Positions 45,909 through 59,400 of a stretch of 64,000 bases of DNA are shown here, piece after piece. The notes beneath the pieces were generated by a model, which ran no database searches, was not told the DNA's origin, and saw nothing but the letters and a program-made list of their open reading frames with translations. Each line of letters opens with the position of its first letter. Position 1 is the first letter of the stretch. The position numbers and the translations under genes were made by a program. Location of the stretch: the NCBI GenBank assembly GCA_038380795.1, contig CM076268.1:15876001-15940000 (forward strand). The letters are read 5' to 3'. The stretch is from Pyrocephalus nanus (taxonomy: Eukaryota > Chordata > Aves > Passeriformes > Tyrannidae).

Positions 45909-46721
45909 ACTTTATGGAGGACTGAAGCATGGGGTGGACCTAAATGGGTAAGAACAGATTGAAGTGACACTGTACCAGTGTCTTGTTTATAGAACTGTAA
46001 GAAGACAGTGAACACATAGACTGCGTTAGTATGTCTGCCTGGAATTCTGTGTTAGTGGGCAAGGACTGAGCCAACCCATACATGAAGAGTTAACTACCCC
46101 GGTGAAAGGCAAATCATCCAGAAAGGCCAGGGTAGCAGAAATCCCTATAGAAAGATTGGGCATGAAACACACACCTCAGTGGGCTTCAGAGGAAAACTTT
46201 TATCACAGAGCGTTATGGAAATTCACATGTTTATTCAAGTTTATGCCATCACTTACAGGAAAGAAAAACCTATTATTGTGTTTCCAGCTTATCATATGAA
46301 AGGTTACATACGTCAGCTAACTTTATGTCCCCGTCTGGGACCATTAATTCAACTGATTAATCGAAGGCTAATTTCTTAAACTGGATCTGATGGAAGCTGA
46401 TAGCATGCACTTGAAAGGCCTGGTTCTCCCCGGCTCTCAGGGGCGCTGCCGGGCGCGATCCCGGGGATCCCTCAGCACCGCCTGGAACCCGCGGGACCGG
46501 GAGGACAGGCAGCTGTCCCGGCAGGGACACGGCAGGAAGCGGAAAGGAACGCGGCTGCTCGCGGAGCCGCCGTAGCTGGGCCGTGTCATGCGCCCCTTCC
46601 CTGCCCAGGGTGGCTGGTGCTCCTTAATAAACCCTTGTGTGTTACAACCCGCGTATGTTCGGCAGCCCCTCAGTGTGGGGGCTCCGGGGCACCGAGTCCG
46701 CCCGGCCCAGGAGCGGCGCGG

Positions 46722-46741
46722 GGCACGCCGGGAGTTGTAGT
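46722..46741 (-). promoter_or_regulatory. ZNF143 (SBS) site with ACTACAA extension
   Basis: Read on the minus strand this is ACTACAACTCCCGGCGTGCC, an excellent match to the long ZNF143/STAF motif (ACTACAATTCCCAGCATGCC type). It is found almost only in promoters, many of them bidirectional. Confidence 0.75.
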
Positions 46742-46990
46742 TCTCGCGGGTCAAGCGTTCGCGCCGCAGCACCGGGCATGGCCGAGGGGCGGCGGACCTC
46801 GGCAATGGGGAGGGTGCTCCGCGAGCTCGCCGAGCACCCGGCCGCCCTCCCCCGCAGTGCTGGCGGGGCAAAAGTGCCACCAACCCGGTGCACCGGGGAG
46901 AAATGCTCGTAGCTCCGCGTCCTGGTGCCTTTGTTTTCCACTTTAAGTGGAGGGCTGGGGCACTCTCCTTTGAGGCCCCCCCGTCCCCCG

Positions 46991-47006
46991 CCGCGCAGGT
47001 GGCACG
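46991..47006 (+). promoter_or_regulatory. Weaker CTCF-like site in the BTAF1 island
   Basis: CCGCGCAGGTGGCACG contains the CAGGTGGC core with a G/C-rich left flank. Chance matches are likely in such GC-rich DNA. Confidence 0.25.
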
Positions 47007-47116
47007 CCCCGGCGGCGGCGAGTGCCCCCCCCAGCCGGCCCGGCGGCTCCATGGCCGGTCCTGCTCAATGCGGGCGCTACGCGCCCGCCCTCCTCGCCCT
47101 TAGAAGCGCCCCCGCC

Positions 47117-47145
47117 ATTGGCTGCAGCCGGGCGCCCTTGCCAAT
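47117..47145. promoter_or_regulatory. CCAAT boxes of the BTAF1 promoter
   Basis: ATTGG at 47117-47121 (inverted) and CCAATCAG at 47141-47148 (direct), 50-80 bp upstream of the TATA-like element. CCAATCA is the full NF-Y consensus. Confidence 0.65.
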
Positions 47146-47181
47146 CAGGAAGCGGCTCTCATGGAGGAAGGGAATAAATAC

Positions 47182-47202
47182 AAGATGGCTGCTCATATAA
47201 AA
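47182..47202 (+). promoter_or_regulatory. YY1-like site and TATA box upstream of BTAF1
   Basis: AAGATGGCTGC at 47182-47192 fits the YY1 core (AAGATGGC). TATAAAA at 47196-47202 is a strong TATA sequence and predicts a start near 47225-47235, giving a 5' UTR of about 270 nt. A TATA box inside a CpG island is less usual and could be a chance match. Confidence 0.5.
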
Positions 47203-47227
47203 CCAGGCATTGGGCTTCGCCCCGGCG

Positions 47228-47248
47228 ATGGGGGAATCGAGGCTTTAA
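47228..47248 (+). other. Short upstream ORF in the BTAF1 5' UTR
   Basis: ATG GGG GAA TCG AGG CTT TAA, a 6-codon uORF that would lie at the very 5' end of the mRNA if the TATA box at 47196 sets the start. No other in-frame ATG precedes the BTAF1 start in this segment. Confidence 0.35.
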
Positions 47249-47497
47249 CCGGCGCTCCGAGGGTCCCGCGCCGTTCCCGCCCACGCCGCCGCCGCCCCGC
47301 CGGGGGGAGTGACACTCCAACCGCCGCCGGCCACTGCCGCGCTCAGCCGCTGCCCGCGGATCGCCGGCGGGGCCGAGGCCGGGTGCGGCGCCTCGGAGGC
47401 CCGAGCGAGGCCCTGCGCCCTCCGCCCCGGCAGCGCCCCGGCCTCCGTGCCCGCCGTCCCGCCGCCCGCCGCCAGCCAGGCCCGGCCCCGGGAGGCC

Positions 47498-50400
47498 ATG
47501 GCCGTCTCCAGGTCGGTGGGAGTTGAGAGGGATGGGGGGAGGAGGCCCGGCGGCGGCGGCCCGGAGCTCCCGGCCCTCGGTGCGGCCTGGCGCCGGCAGT
47601 GCGGGGGGAGGAGGGGGCCCCGCTTTCCACCCCTTTTCGCCCCGGGAGCCCGCGGAGGCCTCGCCGGGGCTGCCCCGCTGGGCTCGGGGGTTGGCTGCGT
47701 GCTGCGGCGCCTGGGTTTGCTGCCTGGCCTGGGATGACTCCCAAGCCCCCCTCCCTTCCCCGGGCCGCAGGGTCTCTGCCTGGGGCGTCCTGGGTTTCCT
47801 TTTGCATTCGACACCAGTTTTTTTGGCCAGTCTTTCCGAAGGTGTTTAAACTGCTAGGGAATAGGCGATTACGATATCGAGTCTCAAAAACTGGCAAGAA
47901 ACCATTTTTGCCTTTCAGAGCCCTTAGTTGCAAAGTAACCAAAATAAAATAGACTTTCATGGAGAAAAGTGATTAGTGTGTTCTGGCTCTGTCTCAAGAT
48001 GTTGGGCCAGTATCTGCTTACACACATGTGCTCTGGGGTGTGCCAGCGTTTAAAGCATTCACAGACACAGAGGTATGTCTTAACAGAGCTGTTTTATAAA
48101 AAACGCTGAGCGCAAATTCCTGCCTTTTTTCTTTTTTTTTTTTTTTTTTCTCTCCTGTGTGTGTATGTGAAATGGGCGCGTTAAGCTTCCTAACAGGATA
48201 GTTGAAAGGAAACCATAAATCCAAATTAAGCTTGTGATAGATTAGCTTCAAGTCACGTGTTGGTAGTATCTCTGTACTTCCAAAGTGCTATCACAAAAGT
48301 AAATTCTGTTTCTGAAGCTGCTTGTGAATAAGTTTACAAGTCTGTATGCACACTTATAATAGAAATCCATTCTTCATCAAAACTTGTGGCAGCAATACAC
48401 CTTTGAAGACTTATAGTGGCAGGTGTTTTATTTTGAGCATTACAGTTTCTACAAAGTATCACTTTGTTTTAGTCTACTCTTATTTTTTAATCAACTTGTT
48501 ACATGCTTGTTGGTTGGGGTTTTTTTTCTCCCTTCCCCTCAAATCTGTCCATAACAATGTGGAAGTAGTAAGGACTACTGTTAAAAGACTACTGTTAACG
48601 TCACGTTAAAATCATCATGTAAAATAGAGTAGTATTTCAATTACGTTTGGTCTGGTCACTTGCTAATGTCCGTGTGATATGGGGGCTAACTGGAATATTA
48701 AATGGAGCCTTTCAGAGCCTCTTTGCTTAAGCGGTATCTGTTGGAAAGGCTGATTTCGGTTTCAGTTACCAAAAGGTTGCTTTAGTGGAAGACAGCAGTG
48801 CTCTGTGCAAAGATGTAGTTAACATCTGTTCAGGAACTCAAAGGAAAATTCTGATTTAGATTTGGCTCAGTGTGGAGCACTAAAGAAGTTGGTGTGTTAA
48901 GAACAGTGGGATATTACTTCAGAGTACAGTTTTGAAGTCCAAATGTTACACAAATTGAACGTAAAGTATAGAATTTCAGTAAAGGTGCTGTAATACTGGT
49001 GAGTTGGTATAGAATTGTTTCATTTTCACAGAAATACCCATTTTGGAGTGCTGTAACACCTTGATAATTCCTGGTGAACACCACTGTTTCTATAATTGTA
49101 AGAAGGGATAATGTGTAGATCTGTCTTTGTGCATGGTTTTAGTAGATACAGCAAAGCCCATCTGTGTCCCTTTGAAGTGGCAACTCCTGATAAATGGACC
49201 TTTCTGCACCGGGACCATGGGAACACTGGTACAGTGTCAGTGCTGTTTTTGTAACTAAGAGAAATTGTCTTCACCTTTTACTTCAGAACGTTGAATTTCA
49301 GAGGTCCTTTCCTTTCAGACTACATTAATTATGCACTTAAGTGTATATAGCAGTGTAACTAAATTTCTGTAAAGGGTGTAGGTGGTCCAGCTTTCTACCA
49401 GTTCCATTTACTTGTAGAGATCTGCACTTTTGCTCTAGGCAGTTACTTTTTTTTGATGGACCAACATAATACTTCATTGCTGATGACTAACTGTGCAAGT
49501 TTGGAGAGTGAGGAAGAAGCTGATTCAATTTTATTAGGAGTAGATCTATTTTGGAGCCATATTTTAAAAATAAGGGTTTTTTGGAGATGGGGGTCAGGGT
49601 AGTTTTACATTGACAAAACAGTGAATTATCAAGTGGGGTTGTTTTCCCTGGAAAGTTTATTTTCTGCTCTTAGGCCAATTGAAAACTTTTCTCAAAACCC
49701 ACGTCTGTTCAAGGAGATCTAAACAAACCTAGGGAATGCTTTGAAATGGCTCAAATTTAGATTGAGAATTAATTGTGTAATTGGTTGTAACCTGTTGACA
49801 GGAAAGTATCATATTTAATTCTGCATTATATGTATACATGCTTATTTGATCAGATCCTGCTGTTACAGAAGATCTGCTTCTATTTAAAATAGACCCAAAA
49901 GCAGAACAGAAGATAGTTCATGCCACAAGATGTTGCAGAGTAGTTGCATTGTGTATGTTTATCTGTTTGGTAATTTTATGCTGAAAAGACTAATGAATGG
50001 CATCCTTCAGGAGTAGAGATAGGTGGGTAGGAAGGTTGATGTTCCTTCTGTGAATGTGCAAATTAATTTGGTAGGCCTTAGCTTCTGTTTCCAATCTTGA
50101 AATTATAGATGAAGTAGTATTAATGTTTGCATAGCTAATAAAAAAATCTTTATAGTGGAACAGAGAAGGAAAAAAGGAAGTGAAAAGTTTTGCTTCAGCT
50201 TCATTCCTACAAAATGCATGGTCCAAATGAACAATTGTAGTGGCTCACTAGTGATCTTTTTAAGCTACTTCAGTTGAAAAAGTAATACTGCCAAGAAAAC
50301 GACAGCTCTCACAGATTATTCAGAATGATTTGGTCTGTGTAAATTTAATACTGTTTTCTAGAGAGTTCAGTGTTTTCATTTGCATGAATTTGTGTATAAA

Positions 50401-53400
50401 TGGTAATATGTAGATTAGGAACCTAATTTTAAATAAATAATAATGTCAGAAGGCTGTGAGACTAAAGCTCCAGGAACTAAGCACCCTTCATGTGTTGCTC
50501 TCAGCTTTTGAATTGTAGGGCTGTGACTTCACAAGAACAAATGGCTACACTAGCTGCCATCATTACTTATGTAACATATCAAATTAAATTCTGCATCAAA
50601 AGTATCTTTTATGTACCCTGTGTCTCTTTTAGAAATTATTTTTTGGTATTATCGCAAGCTTTCTCTATAACTGATTCAGTTTTTACTTTTTTGGAAGATA
50701 TTACTTCAGGCTGTTCTTGCATGAAAAGCAAGAGTTAAACTGAGCATATATTCAGTGCTACTTCAGTGCCTGTGCCTAAAGCATCAGATAGATAGATGCT
50801 GTATAAACAATGTGGTTACAGGAGTTCAGAATCAAAAGAGGGGGGAAAATAGTGTAACTTTTCTGTTGTTGATAGAGATTAACTTGAAGACCAGAACAGT
50901 CGACTGCCTTCGACTGTGTTGCTGTTTGTGGGAGGGAGTGCTGACAGTCATGGGAAGGGGGGAAGCAGAAGTAGCATGTGCAGTGCTGCCCAGATGAGAT
51001 AGAGACCAAAGTTTCTCAGATACTGTTTTGATACGGACTGAAGTGAAAGTTGAAAGTCAGGATTGCACATTGCCAACCTGCTTCAGCAGATGGAACTTTA
51101 ATTCTCACCAAGGAACTTATCAATACACTTCTATTAGTATATCTGGACATCTGTTTCAATTTCCTATTCTTTCTCATAGTGTTTGTAATGTAATTGGCCA
51201 TGTGTGTTGGGGTGCATTGTCAGTTGTAGATATGTATGTAGTAGTTTATGAGTAAAACTGGTACAGCCTAATGCTGTAGATCATATATGGAGTATACTAT
51301 CCATATGGAATTAATTATACTAATTTTAGCATTTGGTTGACTTCCATATGCAACTTATAATACTGTGACCCTGTGTGGTCATGGAGCTCTTGTTTTATTC
51401 TGGGTGTTCCTTCAGCTGCTGTGTGGGAAGCAAGGTTTCTGCATTGTCCCGAGTCCCACCTTCATGGCTGTAACTTACCTATGGGAAGTAAAATCACAAT
51501 CTGTCCTTTATGTGTATCACTCCACTTCTGGTTTTTGTTCTGAATTCTGTTTAGTGTTTTTTTCTTGCTGGCTGATTGTGTATTTGAAAGGTGATTATCA
51601 GTAGTTCATGTGTGCTTTAGTAGGGGCCTGAGTATTTAGAGCTGTGGCGCTGACCAAGCTGGGATTTGACAAAATGACTGTCAGGTCAACAAGAAAAGCT
51701 CAGGCATCTCCATTAGAACCAAGGTTGAATTTCACAGTGAATGTCAACCCTGGACAAGTCTAAATTTTTATTTAGGGATGTTTTCTATTTTTGTCCTAAG
51801 AAATAGTGCCTGTGAGGAAGCTTCTGGGTGTTGAAATACAATTTCAACAACAAACTCCTCGGAGTATTCCCTTGCCTTCTGTTGGGTGCTAGCAGTTTTT
51901 CTAAGAGCTCTAGGCAGAGCTTGACATTAGCGTGTTCCAGGGACGATGCCACTGAAGATTTTTTGTACAGTCACACAATTTTAATGAGTTGGAGGATACA
52001 CTAGGGTAGTTACACAGTGTTCTGTACCAGTTGGCCTTTACTACCAGAGATTGCTCTCTGCACAGTTACACATGCTGGTGCACACAGATGTGAAATCCAA
52101 ACAGATCACTTCACTGGCAGCAGTGATCAGTTTGCTGTCCTTTTTAAGCCTCAACTCATTGAAAGCAACACATTAGCATTTTTGTCATCTGGAGTCCTAT
52201 GGGGAACCCAATCCAGTCAGGATACTTACACTGGGCCAGTTGGGAATCTTTATACAATTCAGCTGCACACATCTCCTTTTGCCACCGTTTTGAAGACAGT
52301 TGTTCATAACTGTAGCTTGATCTGGTCATTGATTATCCAGCTAGTAGCTTTTTAATGCCTCTGTAGCTGAAGGGCTTTCAAGTCCATATCATCCAGTTTC
52401 CACAGGAGTGACATAACATTCACTGTAAATAGTATGACAGCTGCCCTTCAGGTGGAGATCAGCCCTCTGTTTGGGGTGGTACTTTCTGCAGCAAAGAACT
52501 GCAGATTAGCTTGAAGAACAGAACAGGTCACTTGTTGCAGCACTTGCTGACTGTTCCTGGGTACGGATTGTGTCTAACTTGGTTTAATGCTGAACATGTG
52601 AAACTGGTGACTACAAGATGGAATCACCATGGTACCTGGAGAGTGCCACTAAATTAGTTTTAGTGGCTCTTTTGTAAGTGAAGTGTCTCAAATGCTACTG
52701 GATGCCTGTTCTTAAGCACCTGGAATTATGTCTTTGTGTCAGAAACATTTCCAATGAAATATCAGTGTAACAGCTCATAAGGTGTTTCTTAGAAGAAAAA
52801 TACTTAATTTGAGTGTAATGCTGATCGTAAGAACTTTAATTGCTGATTCCAGTTGTGTCTTGCTGATACACTTCAGCAGGGACTAGAAAATCTCAAATTT
52901 CTGAAGTGAAAGGAAGAATTTATTTGCCTCTTCGAATAAGGTAGTTCTTGATAATGAGCTCACAAGGTGTTGGTTTGCATTGAGTTTGTGTATGGTTGCT
53001 GTCCTTTAGGTGAGATGTAGTTGATGAGGGATTAGAAGATGACAGAAAGATTATCTAAACTATTGCTTATGAGTTAAAAGTTCTTAAAGTCCAGGAAAAG
53101 TAGTTCTATATTTAATTTTTAGCATTTGTTGGTATTTCGATTTTTTGTAACAACTCATATTTTTCTTTTTAATCTTTTTTCTTCCCCAAAGTACTCTGTA
53201 TTTCTGTTGTTTGCTTCTGTCTTCCATTGGCTTAGAACAACTTTTCTGACAGACTGTATTGAAATATTTCATAAAGTAATTAAAAATGTTATCTGCCTTG
53301 TAGAGCATCTCACTCTTACTGCACTGCTTCATGCTTCTGTGTTACATTTGTGAATGATGTGAGCCAGCCACATGGTGCCTGCTTAAAGCACTGTCAGTAA

Positions 53401-56400
53401 TGAGAGGCAGGAACCACATGCCATTAGAGAACTTAGTTCTTTTTGGCTTTAATAACTAGTTTAGAGAGACTGTTACGATGTTCTGAGAATGAAAGCCTTG
53501 TCAGAACTTAAAACTTCTTTCTAAACTGCAGATACTCAGAAGTAATTTGTTTAGGATTTTTAAGGGTTTTTTTCATTCTTAATGAAACTCAGAAGCTTTA
53601 ATTAAAAAAACAAACAAACAAACAAACAAAACCAACTAGCACTGCTGATCAGTGGTGACTTTTACAGTGCTCCCCTTCCAACTCAAGCAGAATTCAGGCT
53701 CTGCCATACTCTGCTGCAGCAACACCAACACTCATTTTGGAGCTATTAAGATTTTTAAAGTATTTACAGTTTGGGAATTCTACATCAGGGGAGTCTAGGC
53801 AAGAGAAAGAAAGAATGATTAGCGTGACCAGGAGTACTTTTAGTCAGATGTTGTTAGCTATATTTGCTAATTCTCCTTCCACTAATAGTCCTGGGTTGAA
53901 TTGCTGAAGCCTTCCTGTTTGTGAATACATAGATGTGTGTGTGTGTGTCAGACAACCAAAAGGGGAGTTTTTGTGTTTAATTTGCATTTGTGTGTAAGTT
54001 AAGCATATTACAGTTTAAAAATCACAAATTACAAATCAAGCATACTGTAGGTTAAAAAAAAAACGAAACCAACAAACTGTATTTTGTAGGTAACACAGCT
54101 TCAAAAAGTTGTGGGCTTTAGGAGTGAAGATGTAGTGTTGTAACTAGGTTTGGAATTCGAGTTTTTGAGGGTAGGCCAATTTAGTGGTTTCCTCCTGTTT
54201 TGACACATGAAGAATTCTTGCTGAGGAAGTGGTCAAAGTTGCACATTCTGCTTGACTTTGAGATGAAAAAAAATAATTTGATAGTTAAAGGAGTGGGTGG
54301 TGCTAAATGGCAAACTTGAGTATGGAACACTGGAGTTTCAGGGAGAGATAAGGAATGAAAGAGGTGAGAACAAGCAAGTTAGAGTAAGCAGTGATGCCTC
54401 TGAAAGCTACCATATTTTGTACTGTATAATACTGACTGCTGCCTGTCAGGCTGGGCTATTACTGTCAGAAGTACTAAAGAAAAAATACTGGTAAATAATT
54501 AGATACCAGTATATTTTTCATGACTAGTCTACTGTCAGCAATTTGGAAGAGTGTAAAGCTCTTTCCTCCTTGACTGTCTAATCACATAAAACTGCTGGGT
54601 CAGATATATTTGAGGTTTAATTTTTGTGACTTTGAAACAATTTACTAACTAGTAAATCATAGCAGTTGAAACTATTAATCTCAAGAAATTGAAATGAGCT
54701 CACCTATTCTAGTAGCAGGAAGATAATTATTTCTAAGCTGGCAAATAACAGAAGTGTGTCTAAAAAATTAAAATTATTTGAAATGCTTTTGAGTTAGATT
54801 TTTTTTTTTTAATCTATTGAATATTTAATCTAATACCTCTGGTTGTGAGAGTATGAAGAAGGGTTGTTTGGGTTACCGGACTAAACTGATCTAGGTGAGC
54901 TTCATTGCTGTGTGAATTCCAATTTCATATTGTTGCAGTGTTTGGAGGAGTATTTCTATGATTAAGACTGGAAGGAGCAATTCTGATTGTACTCTGTGGA
55001 CAGATTCTAGATTCATACTCAGTAATAACTTGTTATTGCCCAGTGGATAAACTCAGCACTCCTCAGACCTCTGACTGACCCAGTGGTCGTGGAGGAAATA
55101 ATGAACATTTGTAACTTTAGTCACAGATTTGAATATCTAGGCAGTCTTTTACATGATAACTATGTCAAAACAGAGACTTTGATTTCTCATTCAGTAACTC
55201 TAAACAAGAAATAAGTGAACTATTCTAAAAACAGATGATTGGAGTCTTTCACTAAATACAGAGTTACTGTGAAAACAGATCTGCTGGTTAAATCCCTGTA
55301 TTTCATGGGAAGGACAGAAGCATCAAATTATTCCAAAGCTGTAAATACAATGAGAGGTTGTGTTTATGTATTCGAGATAATTAGGGAGTAAATATGTAAA
55401 AAATAAAATTTGTTATTGTGGAAAAGCAGAGTTTGATATTATAGATCACAAATTATGATGTAAAAAAAATGATATGCATGATAGGAGCAGTTGAGCCCTC
55501 TGCATTTTCTATCAAACAAAATTTGGTGTTGATCACTTACAACATAACAGCATTTATGTTTCAAGAATGAAGACAGGAACAATTTTTTTTCTTATAATTG
55601 CAGATTTTTTCAACTAACATTTCTGACAATTTCTATTAATTTTTTTTTCTTACCAAATTAAATGTGCTTTTAGAACAACTATGCTTATTATTAGAAAGTA
55701 GTACATTATTCATCCTGCCAACTGACAGTCTTCAGGCAAACTTCACTTCTGTTGAGTGATATAAACTGAAAAATGTGGGGGAATATTAATAGAAATGGGC
55801 AACTGAACTATGAATAGTGTAACATTTTCAGTTTTTGTCAATCATATTTAGGCTCGATCGTCTCTTTATTTTACTGGACACTGGTACAACACCAGTAACA
55901 AGAAAAGCAGCTGCACAGCAACTTGGGGAAGTAGTGAAACTGCATCCTCATGAACTGAATAATCTCTTATCTAAAGTAAGTATCTCTTTTGTTTTTCCCC
56001 AGTATTTAATGGTGAGAATAAAACTAGTTTAAAGGGGTGGGGGCTCTGTGGGAAGAAGAAAAAGCATGGTAGTCTTATGTTCTCCAAAAGTAGGAGACTG
56101 GAGAAAACCAGGGGTCTGCTTCTGTTAAACCTGCTGTTTTATCAGCTTTTGAAATGATTACGAAGTGAGGTTTCACTTTGCATTCTGTAATGATATTCAG
56201 TGTTTGCTGTAAGTTCAGATTTTCCTCTACAAGGGAAAGCTATTCTGTCTTACAAAGATTTCTGCTCTTGCCTTTACAGATTGTTACTTGTGTGATAAAG
56301 CATCAAAAATATAGGAGGCTGTATGTCTTTAAAAGGGCTGGAAAGGGGAAAGAGATTTCCATTAGTCTGAGACTTCAATCTGGCCAAGTCCAGTAAAATC

Positions 56401-59400
56401 ACCAAAAATAGTCTCTATCTGACAGCTGGATAAGGCTCAGTGACCTCAGTTCTGTTTTTATTGAACAGGTGCTCTCACCACAGTTGATGGTATCAGAGTG
56501 GCCAAGTAACTGTGAATATCAAACTACTTGCAGAGAAAGAAATAGTTTTTCCAGATTTGTGACATAGTGATAAATTAGTTTAGAAGAGTGTATATTGCTT
56601 CAAGTGACCCATGTTGCCACTCTTTTTGGGTTAAATGACTTGAAAGTTTTAAGGTCTGTTAATCTCTTTTGAACATTTCCTTTTAGAAAACAATGAAACA
56701 AACCAAAAAATATGTTGAGCCTGGTTCACTAGACTAAATGTATCTTAAATTCTTAATGTCTGGCTCTGGCAGGAGTTCTGCCAGGCAATGAGCAATATAG
56801 AGAAGGCTGCTGGCATTTCTTGGTTTGTTTTCCTGTCCTTTGTTTTTGTTGTTTTGACTTTTGTCTTAATCCATAGCATTAAAAGTAAGTGTGTTTTAAT
56901 AGATCATAACAGCTGATGGATTTTATGGAAGTACATTTTAAGTGAATATTTATTTACCTATTAATCTCTCCTTAAAGGTGTTAGTGTATTTAAGAAGTAC
57001 GAACTGGGATACTCGTATTGCAGCTGGCCAGGCTGTTGAAGCAATAGTGAAAAATGTACCTGAGTGGAATCCAACTCCAAGATCAAAACAAGGTGCTCCT
57101 TAAATTAATTATGTATAACTTGTTGTTTATCTTATGCAAACTGACTGTGATATGAGACTTTTCCAAGGCAACTGTATCAGTCTGGTTTTTTTATGAGCAT
57201 AGACTTTTTTATATGCATGTAAGTGGGACTGTTAGTAAACCTCTTTGGCTTTAGATGTTCGCATTCAGTTGTGCCTGACCTTTGTTTCTTCGAAGATTCC
57301 TGTGCTCATGCTCGATACCCTCATAAAGCTTTTATTTGTAAAAGGAATAACTAGTAAAATGGTGAATTGTTTAACCAATCAACTTTGTTACGATATTTTG
57401 CAGGAACTCTTTTCTTCACTGTACCCTTGCTCAAAGCACCTTTCTGAGGGAGGTGAAATGACAGCTTGCTCAATCTTGTTCTCTTTGTACTCACTTTGCA
57501 TCTGAAATTGTCATGTTAGGGATGTTAGTTTCTTTTATTGTCGAGTTTTTGACTTACTGTCGGTGATTTTGTCTAAACTTATTGGTAGTGTCTGTGTTCA
57601 TAGCCTTGTGGCACAGGTTCCAGAAATTCACTGGCTGTTTAAATTAAAGACAGACACACACATACCCCCAAAGCAACAACAACTAAACTCTTACCTGTTT
57701 TGAGGTGATCTTATATTTGTTTCATTTGGTGCCTCCTGATTCTGCTGCTATAGATTTTGACAAGCAGGTTCTGCATTTGCCTTAATCCACTGTCTTTGTG
57801 ATTTTTGTAAAGCATCATATTTGCTCTCCTCCAAAAACTTCTCTTCATATTGAAGAGTTGGGATCTCTTCAGTCTTTCCTCACAAGACAGCTGCTTTGTC
57901 CTTTAAGTATCTTCATTTGTCTTTGTCTGTGGTATTTCTTACTTGTGTTCCTTGAGATGCACGAAACTGTACACAGTCTGCCTACATCTCTAGAATACTG
58001 ATATTTACACACAGTGACAAAATCATGTGCTTTGTCATGTCTTCAGTGTCCTTCTGGGTGATGCCCAGTACTTAGTTGGCTGTTCTGGCTTTGCATCCTC
58101 AATGAACTGGTGAATACAGAAAACTGTCAAAAGTGCCTACAAAATTTGTATTGAATGTTAACTGCCAATTCCAAATTCAGTGTTGTGTAGATGTGGTTTA
58201 GATTATTCATTTTGCACCTTATCTAGTTCTTTGCCCATTAGTCTGTTTTGTGGTGTCTTCCTTGGATTTCCTAGTACTGTTGTGACTTTGGGCTACCCAA
58301 GAGCTTATTGTCATCTCTGTGCTTGGAGAAGATTGTGTAGTGAAATCTTTCCCATGGCTGAAGAGTGATAGAATTGGTTTCAAAACTGATCCCCAAAGGA
58401 CTCCAAAACTAACTTACATCTTTAACCCCCTTTTGGTTTGTAAAAGGATGTTTTCCCCAGTTCTGTGCTAACTTGGTTCCTTTGATTTATTTTTTTTCTC
58501 CGTGAAACCTTGCCAAACCAAGTGTCCACTGGATGTCCTCTATCCACTTGCTGCAACTTTTTAAGGACACTGATAATCAAGTTAATGAAAGGTGTTTGAA
58601 TTTTTTTCAGGAGCCATTCTGATTATTTCCCTTAGTAAATCATATTTTTCCGTATACTTAACAATTTAGTTATAGAAATGTAGAATAGTTTGGATTGGAA
58701 AAGATCTTAAAGATTGTCTAGTTCCACTCCCTGTACCACAGACAGGGACTTTACCATCAACCAAAGATAGAAGTTGATTTCACTTTAGTTCCAAGAATTA
58801 CTTCTAGCATGTGTTTTGTATGTGGATAGTGGGCAACCTGTAAGTCTGAGGGTACAGCACCTCTTTCAAATGTGTTGTCCAATTCTTGCATATCTGCCTA
58901 TCAGATGATTGATGAAACTGAAGAGGTAATAATGTGTGTTTGAGAAAAAGGTACCATTTAACAGAGCTGACAGGCCATGCAGGCATTTGTTTCTTTTATT
59001 TCAGTTAAAGTGTTTGTAGTAGTTGAATACATGTTTCACAGTGTCTGGTTGCATTTAGGTTCTTCAGCTTGCACCAATCACTTCTCTTTTTATATATGTG
59101 TAATGAAATGTAGGTGATGTTTATTTTGTGTGATGTCTTGTGCCCTTTGACTCCTTCTGGTATAAATGAACAAGCTTTCATAAATTAAATGAAATGCAGC
59201 AAACTAAATGCTGTATTTCTTGTAGGCAACGACTGTATTTGTACTCCTGATTGTAGTTCAGGATGTGAGTGGGCTGGTTTAAGTGGGAATAGCCAAATCT
59301 ATTTGGATACTAAGCTGCATGTGACTAGGAGCCACAAAACATGCTAATGGTTGCATGTTGAGGGGAGGGGATATTTTGAAAGTGAATTCATAACCAGGAA

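Larger units (their letters stand above)
39141..46419. other. Region between DUSP11 and the BTAF1 island with unresolved exon-like segments
   Basis: Apart from the listed candidate segments (39.4, 40.1, 43.0, 44.4 and 45.7 kb) I see only AT-rich sequence. A plus-strand open stretch of 90 codons at 43315-43584 has no splice or family support. Confidence 0.5.
46420..47770 (+). promoter_or_regulatory. CpG-island promoter of BTAF1, possibly bidirectional
   Basis: About 1.35 kb of CpG-dense DNA ending just after BTAF1 exon 1. It contains a ZNF143-type site (46722-46741), inverted and direct CCAAT boxes (47117-47121, 47141-47145), a YY1-like AAGATGGCTGC (47182-47192) and TATAAAA (47196-47202). The two halves (ZNF143 near 46.73 kb and CCAAT/TATA near 47.15 kb) are about 400 bp apart, which would suit two start sites. 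Confidence 0.8.

Noticed and set aside
47161..47960. Several GC-rich ORFs of 90-205 codons on both strands around BTAF1 exon 1
   Set aside because: CpG-island artefacts; BTAF1 coding sequence here is only 14 nt.
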